This document shows positions 17,932 through 28,017 of a DNA stretch of 64,000 nucleotides, piece after piece. Position numbers and translations under genes: made by a program. Positions within the stretch are counted from its first letter, which is position 1. Each line of letters begins with the position of its first letter. The notes under the pieces are model-generated. The model ran no database searches, was not told where the DNA came from, and worked only from the letters and a program-made list of their open reading frames with translations. Location: positions 372,001 through 436,000 of the forward strand of contig NZ_AQWP01000001.1 of the NCBI RefSeq assembly GCF_000375585.1. Direction: 5' to 3'. This DNA comes from Sinorhizobium meliloti 4H41. GTDB taxonomy: Bacteria; Pseudomonadota; Alphaproteobacteria; Rhizobiales; Rhizobiaceae.

Positions 17932-18858
17932 ATGATCGTTTGCTGCGGAGAGGCCCTGATCGACATGCTGCCGCGGGAGACGACGGCGGGCGAGAGCGCC
18001 TTTGCGCCCTATGCGGGCGGCGCGATCTTCAACACGGCCGTCGCGCTCGGCCGGCTCGGCGTCCCCACAGGCTTCTTCACCGGCCTCTCGGACGATATGT
18101 TCGGCGACATCCTGCGCTCGACGCTCGAGGCCGCGAATGTCGATTTCGCTCCCTGCGCCACGCTGCCGCTGCACACGACGCTCGCCTTCGTGAAGCTCGT
18201 CGACGGGCATGCGAGCTACGCCTTCTTCGACGAGAACACGGCCGGCAGGATGATCACCACGGAGCACCTTCCGGCGCTCGGAGATTTCTGCGAGGCGCTG
18301 CATTTCGGCGCGATCAGCCTCATTCCCGAGCCCTGCGGCTCCACTTACGAGGCGCTGATGGCGCGGGAGCACGAAAAACGGGTGATCTCCTTCGATCCGA
18401 ATATCCGCCCCGGCTTCATCAAAGACCGGGGGGCGCATGTCGGCCGCATGAAGCGAATGGCCGCCATGTCCGATATCGTCAAGTTCTCCGACGAGGACCT
18501 CGCCTGGTTCGGCATGGAGGGCAGCCACGACGCGCTCGCGGCCGAATGGCTGAAACGCGGCCCGAAGCTGGTGCTGATCACCCGCGGCGCGGACGGCGCG
18601 GTCGGTTATACGGACGGCCACAAGGTCGAGGTCGCGAGCGAACGGGTCGAGGTCGTCGATACGGTCGGCGCGGGCGACACTTTCGACGCCGGTATACTGG
18701 CGTCGTTGAAGTTCAACGGCCTCCTGACCAAGGAGAAGGTGGCAAGCCTGACCGACGAGGCCATCCGTCAGGCCCTGACGCTCGGAGCGAAGGCGGCGGC
18801 CGTCACTGTTTCGCGCGCAGGCGCCAACCCGCCCTGGCGGCACGAACTCGGGCTGTGA
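17932..18858 (+). CDS. frk: Fructokinase (PfkB family)
   Basis: A 308-residue PfkB-family sugar kinase. The N-terminal GEALIDMLP and AGGAIFNTAVALGRLG segments and the C-terminal signature DTVGAGDTFDAGILASL, with the catalytic Asp, are all present. It phosphorylates fructose to fructose 6-phosphate after unphosphorylated import by FrcBCA, and Pgi (next gene) converts this to glucose 6-phosphate. By position it is S. meliloti frk. I chose the ATG at 17932, seven bases after GGAGG, over an ATG at 17926 that sits too close to that site. It is convergent with pgi. Confidence 0.92.
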   Translation: MIVCCGEALIDMLPRETTAGESAFAPYAGGAIFNTAVALGRLGVPTGFFTGLSDDMFGDILRSTLEAANVDFAPCATLPLHTTLAFVKLVDGHASYAFFDENTAGRMITTEHLPALGDFCEALHFGAISLIPEPCGSTYEALMAREHEKRVISFDPNIRPGFIKDRGAHVGRMKRMAAMSDIVKFSDEDLAWFGMEGSHDALAAEWLKRGPKLVLITRGADGAVGYTDGHKVEVASERVEVVDTVGAGDTFDAGILASLKFNGLLTKEKVASLTDEAIRQALTLGAKAAAVTVSRAGANPPWRHELGL

Positions 18859-18936
18859 GGTCGGTGCCGGCCACGCCGGGTCTCGGCGGGTCCAAGCAGC
18901 ACGCGCGGCCGTCTATGCCCGCTCTGGCTTCCTCCA

Positions 18937-18957
18937 TCTCCCCCGCAAGGGGGGAGA
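18937..18957. repeat. C/G-rich inverted repeat between frk and pgi
   Basis: TCTCCCCC and GGGGGGAGA form a stem around GCAA in the convergent gap between frk and pgi. It resembles the arms of the larger palindromic repeat at 20778-20916 and may be a fragment of the same element. It could serve as a weak bidirectional terminator. Confidence 0.5.
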
Positions 18958-18995
18958 ATCTGCGCGGCTGACCGATCACTCCGATCGGTTGTCGA

Positions 18996-20621
<1,626 letters not shown>

Positions 20622-20777
20622 CGCAGGGCTCCTTGCATCGCAACTAGGGCATGGGAATGGGGGCATGGAATTTGGCTGCGATAGCTAGTCGGTTTAACCG
20701 CGGCAAATCAAGGGCAGGTGTGCGCTGCAGCGAAAAAAGGTGGCCGCATCGCTCCATCGGAAGGGCGGCGAAAACAT

Positions 20778-20916
20778 CCCCTCACCCTAACCCTCTCCAG
20801 GCAGGCGGGCAGAGGGGACTCGGACGCACACGCGGCGGCAAAATGGAACGAGGCGGTGCCACGAGTCCCTTCTCCCCGTCCAGCGGGGAGAAGGGGGCCG
20901 ACAGGCCGGGTGAGGG
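20778..20916. repeat. Palindromic intergenic repeat (RIME-like), about 139 bp
   Basis: The element starts CCCTCACCC (20778) and ends GGGTGAGGG (20916), with further nested inverted arms: CCCTCTCC near 20791, AGAGGGGAC near 20811, and CTTCTCCCC / GGGGAGAAGG near 20869-20894. This architecture is that of dispersed rhizobial intergenic palindromes. It fills most of the 315-base gap between pgi and fadD, and no gene is visible there. Confidence 0.65.
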
Positions 20917-20936
20917 ACGTTTTCGCGCCCAAGCCG

Positions 20937-22637
20937 TTACCCGCGAAGATCCTTGCGCAGGATCTTGCCGACGTTGGACTTGGGCAGTTCCGTGCGGAAC
21001 TCCACGTGTCGCGGCCGCTTGTAGTTGGTGAGGTTGGCGGCGCAGTGGCGCTTGACCTCTTCTTCGGTGAGGTTCGGGTCCTTGCGCACGACGAAGAGCT
21101 TGACCGCTTCGCCGGAATGAGGGTCGGCAATACCGATTGCGGCGCATTCGAGGATGCCGGGATGGGTCGCCGCCACCTCCTCGATCTCGTTGGGGAAAAC
21201 GTTGAACCCCGAGACGAGGATCATGTCCTTCTTCCGGTCGACGATCTTCGTCAGCCCCTCGGCGTTCATGAAGCCGACATCCCCGGTGCGGAAGAAGCCG
21301 TCCGGCGAAATGGCCTTGGCCGTTTCCTCTGCGCGCTGCCAGTAGCCCGCCATGACCTGCGGGCCGCGAATGCAGATCTCTCCGATTTCGCCCGCGGGAA
21401 GCGTGCGCCCGTCCTCGTCGCGGATCTCGATCTCCGTCGAGGGCAGCGGCATGCCGATCGTGCCGGTGAAATCGTCGGTGTCGAGGCGGTTGGCGGTCGC
21501 GACCGGCGAGGTCTCGGAAAGGCCGTAGCCTTCATGGATCGGGCAGCCGGTCAGCTCCAGCCAGCGCTCGGCGACGGGCCGCTGCACTGCCATGCCGCCC
21601 CCGAAGGTCAGGATCAGGGACGAGAAGTCGAGTTTGCGGAATTCGGGATTGTTCATCAACGCGTTGAAGAGCGTGTTCAGCCCCGGAAAGATGTTCGTCC
21701 TGTGCCTGCCGAGCTCCTTGACGAAGGCGGGGATGTCGCGCGGGTTCGGTATCAGGATGTTGTTGCCGCCGGTTGCCAGCCCCATCAGCGAATTCACCGT
21801 GAGCGCGAAGATATGATAGAGCGGCAACGCGCACATGAAGGTGAGCCTCTCCGGGCGCGGTTTGCGCAGGAAGGCCGTGTTCAGCCACAGTTCCATCTGG
21901 GCCATGTTGGACAGGAGATTGGCGTGCGTCAGCGTTGCGCCCTTGGAAACACCGGTGGTGCCGCCGGTATATTGCAGGAAGGCGACATCTCCCGGCGCCA
22001 CGTTCGGCCGCTTGAAGCCGAGCGTCGCGCCCTTGGCAAGAACCGACTTGAAAGAAAGGTGACCTGGAATCGACCAGGCGGGGACCAGCTTCTTGACGCG
22101 GCGTACCACCAGATTGACGATTGTTCCCTTCGGACCAAGCATGTCGCCCATGCTGGCGACCACGACATGCTTGACCTTCGTGCGGGGCAGCACCTGCTCG
22201 ACCGTATGGGCAAAGTTCTCGAGCACGAAGATCGCCTTGGCGCCGGCATCCACCAACTGGTGCTCCAGTTCGCGCGGCGTATAGAGCGGATTGACGTTGA
22301 CGACGGTGAAGCCGGCTCGCAGGATTCCGTAGACGATGACGGGATTTTGAAGGATGTTGGGCATCATCACCGCAACCCGATCGCCGTTCGCGAGCCCTAG
22401 CGACTGGAGCCAGGCGGCGATTTTCGCCGAATGCGCATTGAGATCGGAGAAGGTCAGCGCCTTGCCCATGCAGGTGAATGCGGGCCGCCAGGAATATTGC
22501 GCAACCGCGTGATCGAAGAATTCGCCGATGGAGCGATAGGTGAGCGGGCCGATGTCGGCGGGCACGCCCGGCGGGTAGGATCCGAGCCAGATCTTCGCCG
22601 TACCGGAACCCGACTGCTGGGTGCTTGCTTCCGCCAT
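20937..22637 (-). CDS. fadD: Long-chain-fatty-acid-CoA ligase FadD
   Basis: A 566-residue acyl-CoA synthetase of the AMP-forming family. It activates fatty acids with ATP and CoA. The ATP motif is QYTGGTTGVSKGATLTHANL, followed by GYGLSETSP and the hinge DRKKDMILVSGFNVFP. The C-terminal catalytic lysine region is KSNVGKILRKDLRG. The ATG at 22637 has GGGAAGG close upstream; an in-frame ATG at 22661 is less likely. In S. meliloti fadD mutants show altered swarming and symbiosis. A TATAAT hexamer lies 15 bases after a TTGACG that is part of a palindromic operator (22768-22783), so the gene is probably repressed there. Confidence 0.95.
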   Translation of the reverse strand: MAEASTQQSGSGTAKIWLGSYPPGVPADIGPLTYRSIGEFFDHAVAQYSWRPAFTCMGKALTFSDLNAHSAKIAAWLQSLGLANGDRVAVMMPNILQNPVIVYGILRAGFTVVNVNPLYTPRELEHQLVDAGAKAIFVLENFAHTVEQVLPRTKVKHVVVASMGDMLGPKGTIVNLVVRRVKKLVPAWSIPGHLSFKSVLAKGATLGFKRPNVAPGDVAFLQYTGGTTGVSKGATLTHANLLSNMAQMELWLNTAFLRKPRPERLTFMCALPLYHIFALTVNSLMGLATGGNNILIPNPRDIPAFVKELGRHRTNIFPGLNTLFNALMNNPEFRKLDFSSLILTFGGGMAVQRPVAERWLELTGCPIHEGYGLSETSPVATANRLDTDDFTGTIGMPLPSTEIEIRDEDGRTLPAGEIGEICIRGPQVMAGYWQRAEETAKAISPDGFFRTGDVGFMNAEGLTKIVDRKKDMILVSGFNVFPNEIEEVAATHPGILECAAIGIADPHSGEAVKLFVVRKDPNLTEEEVKRHCAANLTNYKRPRHVEFRTELPKSNVGKILRKDLRG

Positions 22638-22767
22638 GACCTTCCTCCCTCTGGTCGCCAATGAACGGCCGTCATCGCGGCAAAGAAAAATCCCTCCCGA
22701 TCTTCCTCTCCGTCGAAGATGCTGCTTTTAGCTCGCCTCTTCAAGCCGTAATCCGGATTATATAACT

Positions 22768-22783
22768 TTGACGTAAACGTCAA
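22768..22783 (-). promoter_or_regulatory. Operator and promoter of fadD (shared fatty-acid motif)
   Basis: Read on the fadD strand, TTGACGT and ACGTCAA form perfect 7-base arms around two bases. The same left half TTGACGTTTACG also stands upstream of the nitronate monooxygenase (30346-30369) and acd (61147-61172). TTGACG can act as a -35 element with TATAAT 15 bases downstream, so a bound regulator would block transcription. The regulator is not in this window. Confidence 0.75.
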
Positions 22784-22860
22784 CAATCGGCAGGCATGCA
22801 CCGGTTGTGAAATATTCATGTGCCCTGCAGCACAGTTCTTGCAGGTGCAGTCGGCCCGCC

Positions 22861-22879
22861 TATACTGCACTGCAGTATA
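22861..22879. promoter_or_regulatory. Perfect 19-bp palindrome upstream of the MFS gene
   Basis: TATACTGCACTGCAGTATA has perfect 9-base arms around one base. It lies 94-112 bases upstream of the MFS start and about 80 bases from the fadD operator. The size suits a TetR-, MarR- or GntR-type dimer. No regulator gene is adjacent. Confidence 0.65.
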
Positions 22880-22972
22880 ACCTGCCACGACATCGGCTGC
22901 GCCGACGTCCCCAAGATATTTTACAAGATCCCTCCCAAGCGGCGGCCGACGGGCCGCGAGCCAAGGTAGCGC

Positions 22973-24187
22973 ATGTCCGAAGACGTCCTTTCCGCCGATA
23001 TCGGCCCCACCCATATAGGCAAGTCCCGCAACAGAGTTTCCGCGGCGGAAATCGCGCTGGCTGTCGGCGGTTTCGGTATCGGTACCGGCGAATTCGCCAT
23101 TATGGGTCTGTTGCCTCAGGTCGCAGACGACGTCGCGGTGTCGGTGCCGGCGGCGGGCGCCGTCATCAGCGCCTACGCGCTCGGCGTCGTCGTCGGGGCG
23201 CCGTTGATCGCCGTGCTTGCGGCGCGGTTCGCCCGCTTTCATGTGCTGCTGGTCCTGATGGCGGTCTTTGCATTGGGCAATTTCGCGTCCGCATTTGCTC
23301 CAAGTTTCCACCCGCTCGTCGCCGCGCGCTTTTTCGCGGGCCTGCCGCACGGGGCCTATTTCGGCGTGGCGGCACTGGTCGCGGCAGGACTTGCGGCACC
23401 GAACCAGCGGGCGCGCGCGGTCGGGCGGGTCATGATGGGGCTGACGATCGCCACCCTTTTCGGCACGCCGCTCGTCGCCTGGTTCGGCCAGGCGCTCGGC
23501 TGGCGCAGCGCCTTCGCGATCGTCGGCGGCATCAGCCTTATGACGATGGTCCTGATCTGGCTTCACGTGCCGCGGGACAGGGGCGATCCGCAGGCGACGC
23601 CGCTGCGGGAATTGAGCGCACTGGGAAGCCTCCAGGTCTGGTTGCTGCTGGGTATCTGTGCGATCGGCTGCGGCGGGATGTTCGCCGTCTTCACCTATAT
23701 CGCACCGGCGCTGACCCAGGTCGCGGGCGTTTCCGTCGCCAATGTACCCGTCATGCTGTCGGTCTTCGGCGCAGGCATGATCCTCGGCAATATCGTGGGT
23801 TCGCGGCTCGCCGATTGGTCGCTTACACGCGCCATCGGCATCGCGCTCGTCTTCAACGTCTTCGCCTACATCCTCTTCTATTTCACCATGACGAGCCCCT
23901 GGATGGCGATCGTCAACGTGCTTTTCATCGGCGGTGGCTTCGCCGTCGTTCCGGGCGTGCAGACCCGGCTGATAGACGTCGCCGGAAAGGCGCAGACGCT
24001 CGCGGCAGCCCTCAGTCATTCCGCCTTCAATCTCGCCAATGCCCTTGGCGCCTGGCTCGGCGGCATTGCCATCGCCGCCGGCTATGGCTGGACTTCGCCG
24101 GGGCTCGTCGGCGCCGTGCTCGGCATCGGCGGTTTCGCCATATTCCTCGCCTCGGTGTTCGTTGATCGCCGGAGACGGGACGCGTAG
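22973..24187 (+). CDS. MFS exporter of the DHA1 type
   Basis: A 404-residue major facilitator protein with about twelve membrane helices, preceded by a 25-residue polar N-terminus. GIGTGEFAIMGLLPQVADDV in helix 1 is the hallmark of the AraJ/YdhP branch of drug:H+ antiporter family 1, and LPHGAYFGVAALVA matches helix 4 of these exporters. Substrate cannot be told from sequence; relatives export sugars, arabinose-like compounds or drugs. It diverges from fadD across a 335-base region with two separate palindromes, one of them (22861) close to its own promoter. Confidence 0.87.
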   Translation: MSEDVLSADIGPTHIGKSRNRVSAAEIALAVGGFGIGTGEFAIMGLLPQVADDVAVSVPAAGAVISAYALGVVVGAPLIAVLAARFARFHVLLVLMAVFALGNFASAFAPSFHPLVAARFFAGLPHGAYFGVAALVAAGLAAPNQRARAVGRVMMGLTIATLFGTPLVAWFGQALGWRSAFAIVGGISLMTMVLIWLHVPRDRGDPQATPLRELSALGSLQVWLLLGICAIGCGGMFAVFTYIAPALTQVAGVSVANVPVMLSVFGAGMILGNIVGSRLADWSLTRAIGIALVFNVFAYILFYFTMTSPWMAIVNVLFIGGGFAVVPGVQTRLIDVAGKAQTLAAALSHSAFNLANALGAWLGGIAIAAGYGWTSPGLVGAVLGIGGFAIFLASVFVDRRRRDA

Positions 24188-24399
24188 CCTGACTGCGCGC
24201 GAAACCGCACGCGCTTTTCCTCAGCCGCTCTAATCTCCCTGTCACGTCCGCTTGCTAGGTGAAAATGCGCGCGTTCTGGCGTAAAGCGCCGATTCGGAGC
24301 CGGCCGCCATCATTGCGCCGGAAACCGCGTCCAGCGGAGCGGAACGGGCTGGCAAGGTTGCGGGTTTGTTGTAAGGTTCGAAGAGACGGAGGAGAATTG

Positions 24400-25575
24400 G
24401 TGCAATTGGGCAATCGCGAACGAGAGAATCTACCTGTGGAGCCGCGGCTCTTCGGGCAGCCGGCCCATTCACGCTCCGCCCTCGTCGTGCCGATTTCGGC
24501 GGCCCGGTGGCTGCTCGTTCTCATTCTGCTTTGCGGCGTCTATTTCTTCCATGGTTTCCTCGTGCCGGTGCTTGCGGCGGTGGTCATCGGGTTCGCGAGC
24601 TGGCCCATCTATTGGCGGCTGCTTCAGGGCGTGAACGGCAACCGCACACTTGCTGCGACGATCGCCATCATTTCCGTCGTCGCCTTTATCGTCGTGCCGA
24701 TCTCGCTCGTCGCGATCTATGCCGTGGACGAAGTGCGCGATTGGCTCGTCTGGGCGGTTGCGACCAATGCGAACGGCGCCCCGGCGCCTGCCTGGCTGGC
24801 GACGATCCCGGCGGTGGGTGCCTGGCTCGGCGAACAATGGGTCAAATATGTCGGTCACCCCGGCGCTCTCGGGGAGTTGGTGCAGCTCGTGAGCGGCTCC
24901 AATATCGGCAATATCTATCGCGGCGTGCTCGTGGTCGGCGCCTCCGCCTTCCAGTCCTTCCTGACGCTCCTTTTCATGCTGATCACGCTCTTCTTCGTCT
25001 ATCGCGACGGCCAGTCCTTTTCGAAGCAGCTCGACCATCTTGGCGAACGGATCTTTCCCATGCGCTGGGAGAGGCTGTCGCGCGTGGTGCCCCTTACGAT
25101 CAGTTCGACGGTCACCGGCATGGGCATCATCGCGATCGGCGAAGGCATTGTGCTCGGCGTCGCCTATTGGCTGGCCGGCGTACCGTCGCCGGTGACGCTC
25201 GGCATCATCACCGGCGTCATGGCGCTCGTGCCGGGCGGCGCTCCGCTCTGCTTCACCCTGGTCTCGGTCTATCTCGTTGCTAGCGGCTCGCCCGTCCACG
25301 GCGTGGCGCTGTTCACCTGGGGTACGACGGAGCTCTTCATCGTAGACAAGACATTGCGCCCGAGGCTCGTCGGCGGCCCGATCAAGCTGCCCTTCCTGCC
25401 GACGTTTTTCGGCCTGGTCGGTGGCGTCAAGACGATGGGGTTTCTCGGTCTCTTCGTCGGCCCGGTCCTGATGGCGCTGCTCGTCGCCATCTGGCGCGAA
25501 TGGCTTCGCGAGGTGACGAGCCAGCCGGAGCCGACGGTCAACGGTATACCCAGGGTGGATATTTCCGCCAAGTGA
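24400..25575 (+). CDS. AI-2E family (PerM/UPF0118) membrane protein
   Basis: A protein of about 391 residues with seven to eight membrane helices, of the AI-2 exporter/PerM family. Typical features are the N-terminal paired helices (WLLVLILLCGVYFFHGFLVPVLAAVVIGF), a polar central domain, and the C-terminal PGGAPLCFTLVSVYLVASG and GGVKTMGFLGLFVGPVLMAL segments. Members transport small signals or act in sodium/proton exchange; the substrate here is unknown. I chose the GTG at 24400, which follows GGAGGAG with about six bases spacing; an ATG at 24259 in frame has no ribosome-binding site and would add 47 arginine-rich residues. Confidence 0.8.
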   Translation: MQLGNRERENLPVEPRLFGQPAHSRSALVVPISAARWLLVLILLCGVYFFHGFLVPVLAAVVIGFASWPIYWRLLQGVNGNRTLAATIAIISVVAFIVVPISLVAIYAVDEVRDWLVWAVATNANGAPAPAWLATIPAVGAWLGEQWVKYVGHPGALGELVQLVSGSNIGNIYRGVLVVGASAFQSFLTLLFMLITLFFVYRDGQSFSKQLDHLGERIFPMRWERLSRVVPLTISSTVTGMGIIAIGEGIVLGVAYWLAGVPSPVTLGIITGVMALVPGGAPLCFTLVSVYLVASGSPVHGVALFTWGTTELFIVDKTLRPRLVGGPIKLPFLPTFFGLVGGVKTMGFLGLFVGPVLMALLVAIWREWLREVTSQPEPTVNGIPRVDISAK

Positions 25576-25668
25576 GACCGAAGCCGGCCACGCGGCGATA
25601 TGGCATTTGCATGGAAGTTGTTTTAAGACAGACTGCAATCATTCATTTGTAGGCCGTACTTCTCGAAC

Positions 25669-26334
25669 ATGAGTGTCGCACCCGACGGCGAAGACGCAGA
25701 CAGGCCGGGCGTGGATCGTCGCCCCATCGCCGCGCGCGACAGCGGCTACGCGCGGCGCTTGACGGCGTTGCTTCTGAAGACGTCGGTCACGCCGAACCAG
25801 ATCTCGCTTGCAAGCGTCGTCTTTGCCGCGCTGGGGGCAGGGGCCCTCCTTTCCGCAGTCCGCTGGCCGTTCCTTTATCCCGTGGCGCTCGCCGCTATCC
25901 AGTTGCGCCTCCTGTGCAACCTTCTCGACGGCATGGTGGCGGTCGAGGGGGGGCGCGGTTCGCCGGTGGGAGCGCTCTACAACGAGTTTCCCGACCGGGT
26001 CGCCGATACCTTGCTCATCGTTGCACTCGGCTATGCCGCCGGCGCGGGATGGCTCGGCTGGGCGGGAGCGCTTGCGGCCGCCTTCACGGCCTATGTGCGC
26101 GTCTTCGGCGGGTCGCTCGGCCAGGCTCAGGACTTCCGCGGTCCCATGGCGAAACAGCACCGCATGGCGTTGATGAGTCTCGCCTGCGTGCTGGCATTCG
26201 GGGAAGCGTTTGTGATGACGGAGCGCCTCGTGCTTTACGCCACGGCTTGGATCATTCTTGCCGGCGCGCTCGTCACATGCGCGACCCGCACGAGGGCCAT
26301 CGTCGCGCGCATTCGGGAAGGCGCGAAGCCGTGA
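25669..26334 (+). CDS. CDP-alcohol phosphatidyltransferase-like protein with altered motif
   Basis: A 221-residue membrane protein, the first gene of a three-gene lipid cassette. The CDP-alcohol phosphatidyltransferase motif normally reads DGxxAR-x8-GxxxDxxxD. Here it is LLDGMVAVEGGRGSPVG followed by ALYNEFPDRVAD, so the Arg is Val and the third Asp is Asn, while another Asp follows four residues later. YnbA-like relatives appear, as I recall, to share the Asn-Glu variant. It may use an unusual acceptor or have changed activity. No clear ribosome-binding site precedes the ATG at 25669, and the start is uncertain. Its stop overlaps the next start (GTGA), so the genes are coupled. Confidence 0.8.
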   Translation: MSVAPDGEDADRPGVDRRPIAARDSGYARRLTALLLKTSVTPNQISLASVVFAALGAGALLSAVRWPFLYPVALAAIQLRLLCNLLDGMVAVEGGRGSPVGALYNEFPDRVADTLLIVALGYAAGAGWLGWAGALAAAFTAYVRVFGGSLGQAQDFRGPMAKQHRMALMSLACVLAFGEAFVMTERLVLYATAWIILAGALVTCATRTRAIVARIREGAKP

Positions 26335-26942
26335 TCGACCTGGCATTGATCGGCCTCACGCGGTTCATCGTCGGCGGGCAGGCGCACTGGATGGGCTCGC
26401 GGCCGGAAATGCGCCAGCGAATCTATTTCGCCAATCACGCGAGCCATCTCGACACGCTGCTGATCTGGTCGGCGCTGCCGCGTGCGTTGCGCGCATCGAC
26501 GCATCCGATCGCCGCGGCGGACTATTGGGGCAGGGGGGCCGTGAGGCGCCATATCGGGCTAAAGGTGTTGAACGGCGTGCTCGTCGAGCGCTCGACGCAG
26601 GGGCCGCCCGGAGCGGCTCTCGCACCCTTGCGCAACGTGCTCTGCGAGGGTGAGTCGCTCATCCTTTTCCCGGAGGGCACGCGCGGCAGCGAGCGGTTGC
26701 CGGGGCCGTTCAAGAGCGGGCTCTACTGGCTGTCTCAGGAATTTCCCGACGTGGAACTGATCCCGACCTATCTCGACAATCCCTCGCGCGCCTTTCCCAA
26801 GGGAACCTTTTTGCCCGTCCCCATCAGCTGCACGGTGCGTTTCGGACCGCCGGTCGCGCGCCACACCGGCGAAGAGAAGGAGGCTTTTCTGGAACGCGCC
26901 CGCGCAGCGGTCGCCGCACTTGCGCCGGAACCCATCGGATGA
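26331..26942 (+). CDS. PlsC-like 1-acylglycerol-3-phosphate acyltransferase
   Basis: A 203-residue acyltransferase. The HX4D catalytic motif is NHASHLDTLL (residues about 34-43) and the phosphate-binding motif is LFPEGTRGSE. The family moves an acyl chain from acyl-ACP or acyl-CoA to lysophosphatidic acid or related acceptors. The GTG start overlaps the stop of the preceding transferase gene by three bases, and the CdsA-like gene follows eight bases later. The protein is short for the family and has little extra N-terminal hydrophobic sequence. This is probably a second, specialised enzyme and not the housekeeping PlsC. Confidence 0.88.
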   Translation: MIDLALIGLTRFIVGGQAHWMGSRPEMRQRIYFANHASHLDTLLIWSALPRALRASTHPIAAADYWGRGAVRRHIGLKVLNGVLVERSTQGPPGAALAPLRNVLCEGESLILFPEGTRGSERLPGPFKSGLYWLSQEFPDVELIPTYLDNPSRAFPKGTFLPVPISCTVRFGPPVARHTGEEKEAFLERARAAVAALAPEPIG

Positions 26943-26949
26943 GGCTTCC

Positions 26950-27891
26950 ATGTCCTTGAACGACAAACTCTTTATCCTCTTTGCCGGCATAGGCGCTCTT
27001 CTCGGAGCGGCATCGCTGATCGGCTTCGTGCTGTCGCGCCGCGCGACGTCCGAAACGGGGCGGGCGACGATCGACAATCTCAATGCCCGTATCAGGGCAT
27101 GGTGGGTGATGATCGCCATATTCGCGGTGAGTTTCGCTCTCGGCCGCGGCGTCACGCTCGTGCTCTTTGCTCTCACCTCCTTCTACACGCTGCGCGAGTT
27201 CGTCTCGCTGACGCCGACGCGTGCCGCCGATCACCTGCCGCTCGTCGCTTCCTTTTACGTTCTGCTGCCGCTGCAATACTGGCTGATCTCGATCGACTGG
27301 TATGCGCTTTTCACCATTCTGATACCGGTCTACGGCTTCCTCCTCCTGCCGAGCCTTTCCGCGCTGAAGGGCGACACGGAGCAGTTCCTGCTGCGCGTCT
27401 CGCGCATCCAGTGGGGGCTGATGCTGACGGTCTATTGCATCAGCCACGCACCGGCCCTCCTGACGCTCGACATCCCCGGCCGGCCGGGCGAAGGCTTTCT
27501 GCTGCTCTTCTTCCTCATCACCATCGCGCAGTTCAGCGATGTCATGCAGTATGTCTTCGGCAAGCTTTTCGGCCGGACGAAGATCGCACCGGTCGTCAGC
27601 CCGTCGAAAACGGTCGAGGGACTTGCCGGAGGCGGGCTTTCGGCAGTGGCTGCCGGCGCGGCCTTGTGGTGGATAACGCCCTTCACGCCGCTACAGGCGG
27701 CCGCCATGGCCCTCGCCATCGTCGCCATGGGCTTTCTCGGCGGACTGGCGCTCTCGGCCGTGAAGCGCTCGATGGGCGTAAAGGACTGGGGCTCGATGAT
27801 CAGCGGCCATGGCGGCGTACTCGACCGAATGGATTCGCTGAGCTTCGCGGCACCGGTGTTCTTTCACCTGACGCGATATTTTTACACGTGA
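26950..27891 (+). CDS. CdsA-like phosphatidate cytidylyltransferase
   Basis: A 313-residue membrane protein with about eight helices. The CTP-transferase signature near the C-terminus is complete: SAVKRSMGVKDWGSMISGHG continuing into GVLDRMDS. It should make CDP-diacylglycerol from phosphatidic acid and CTP. Together with the acyltransferase and CDP-alcohol transferase just upstream it makes a compact set for producing and using CDP-diacylglycerol, as in the ynbA-ynbB region of enterics. I chose the ATG at 26950, with GAGG seven bases upstream, over an in-frame ATG at 26920 inside the upstream gene. The housekeeping cdsA should lie elsewhere. Confidence 0.9.
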   Translation: MSLNDKLFILFAGIGALLGAASLIGFVLSRRATSETGRATIDNLNARIRAWWVMIAIFAVSFALGRGVTLVLFALTSFYTLREFVSLTPTRAADHLPLVASFYVLLPLQYWLISIDWYALFTILIPVYGFLLLPSLSALKGDTEQFLLRVSRIQWGLMLTVYCISHAPALLTLDIPGRPGEGFLLLFFLITIAQFSDVMQYVFGKLFGRTKIAPVVSPSKTVEGLAGGGLSAVAAGAALWWITPFTPLQAAAMALAIVAMGFLGGLALSAVKRSMGVKDWGSMISGHGGVLDRMDSLSFAAPVFFHLTRYFYT

Positions 27892-28017
27892 TGTGTGACG
27901 GGGGATCACGGTTTCGTGTTCCTCCATGAGGGAAGGATTGTACCCGTCGAAGAGTCGTTTCTCCTGCCGCGCCGTCGAAAGACTGCTGCGGTCCAACACG
28001 CATAAAAGGAGAAGCCC

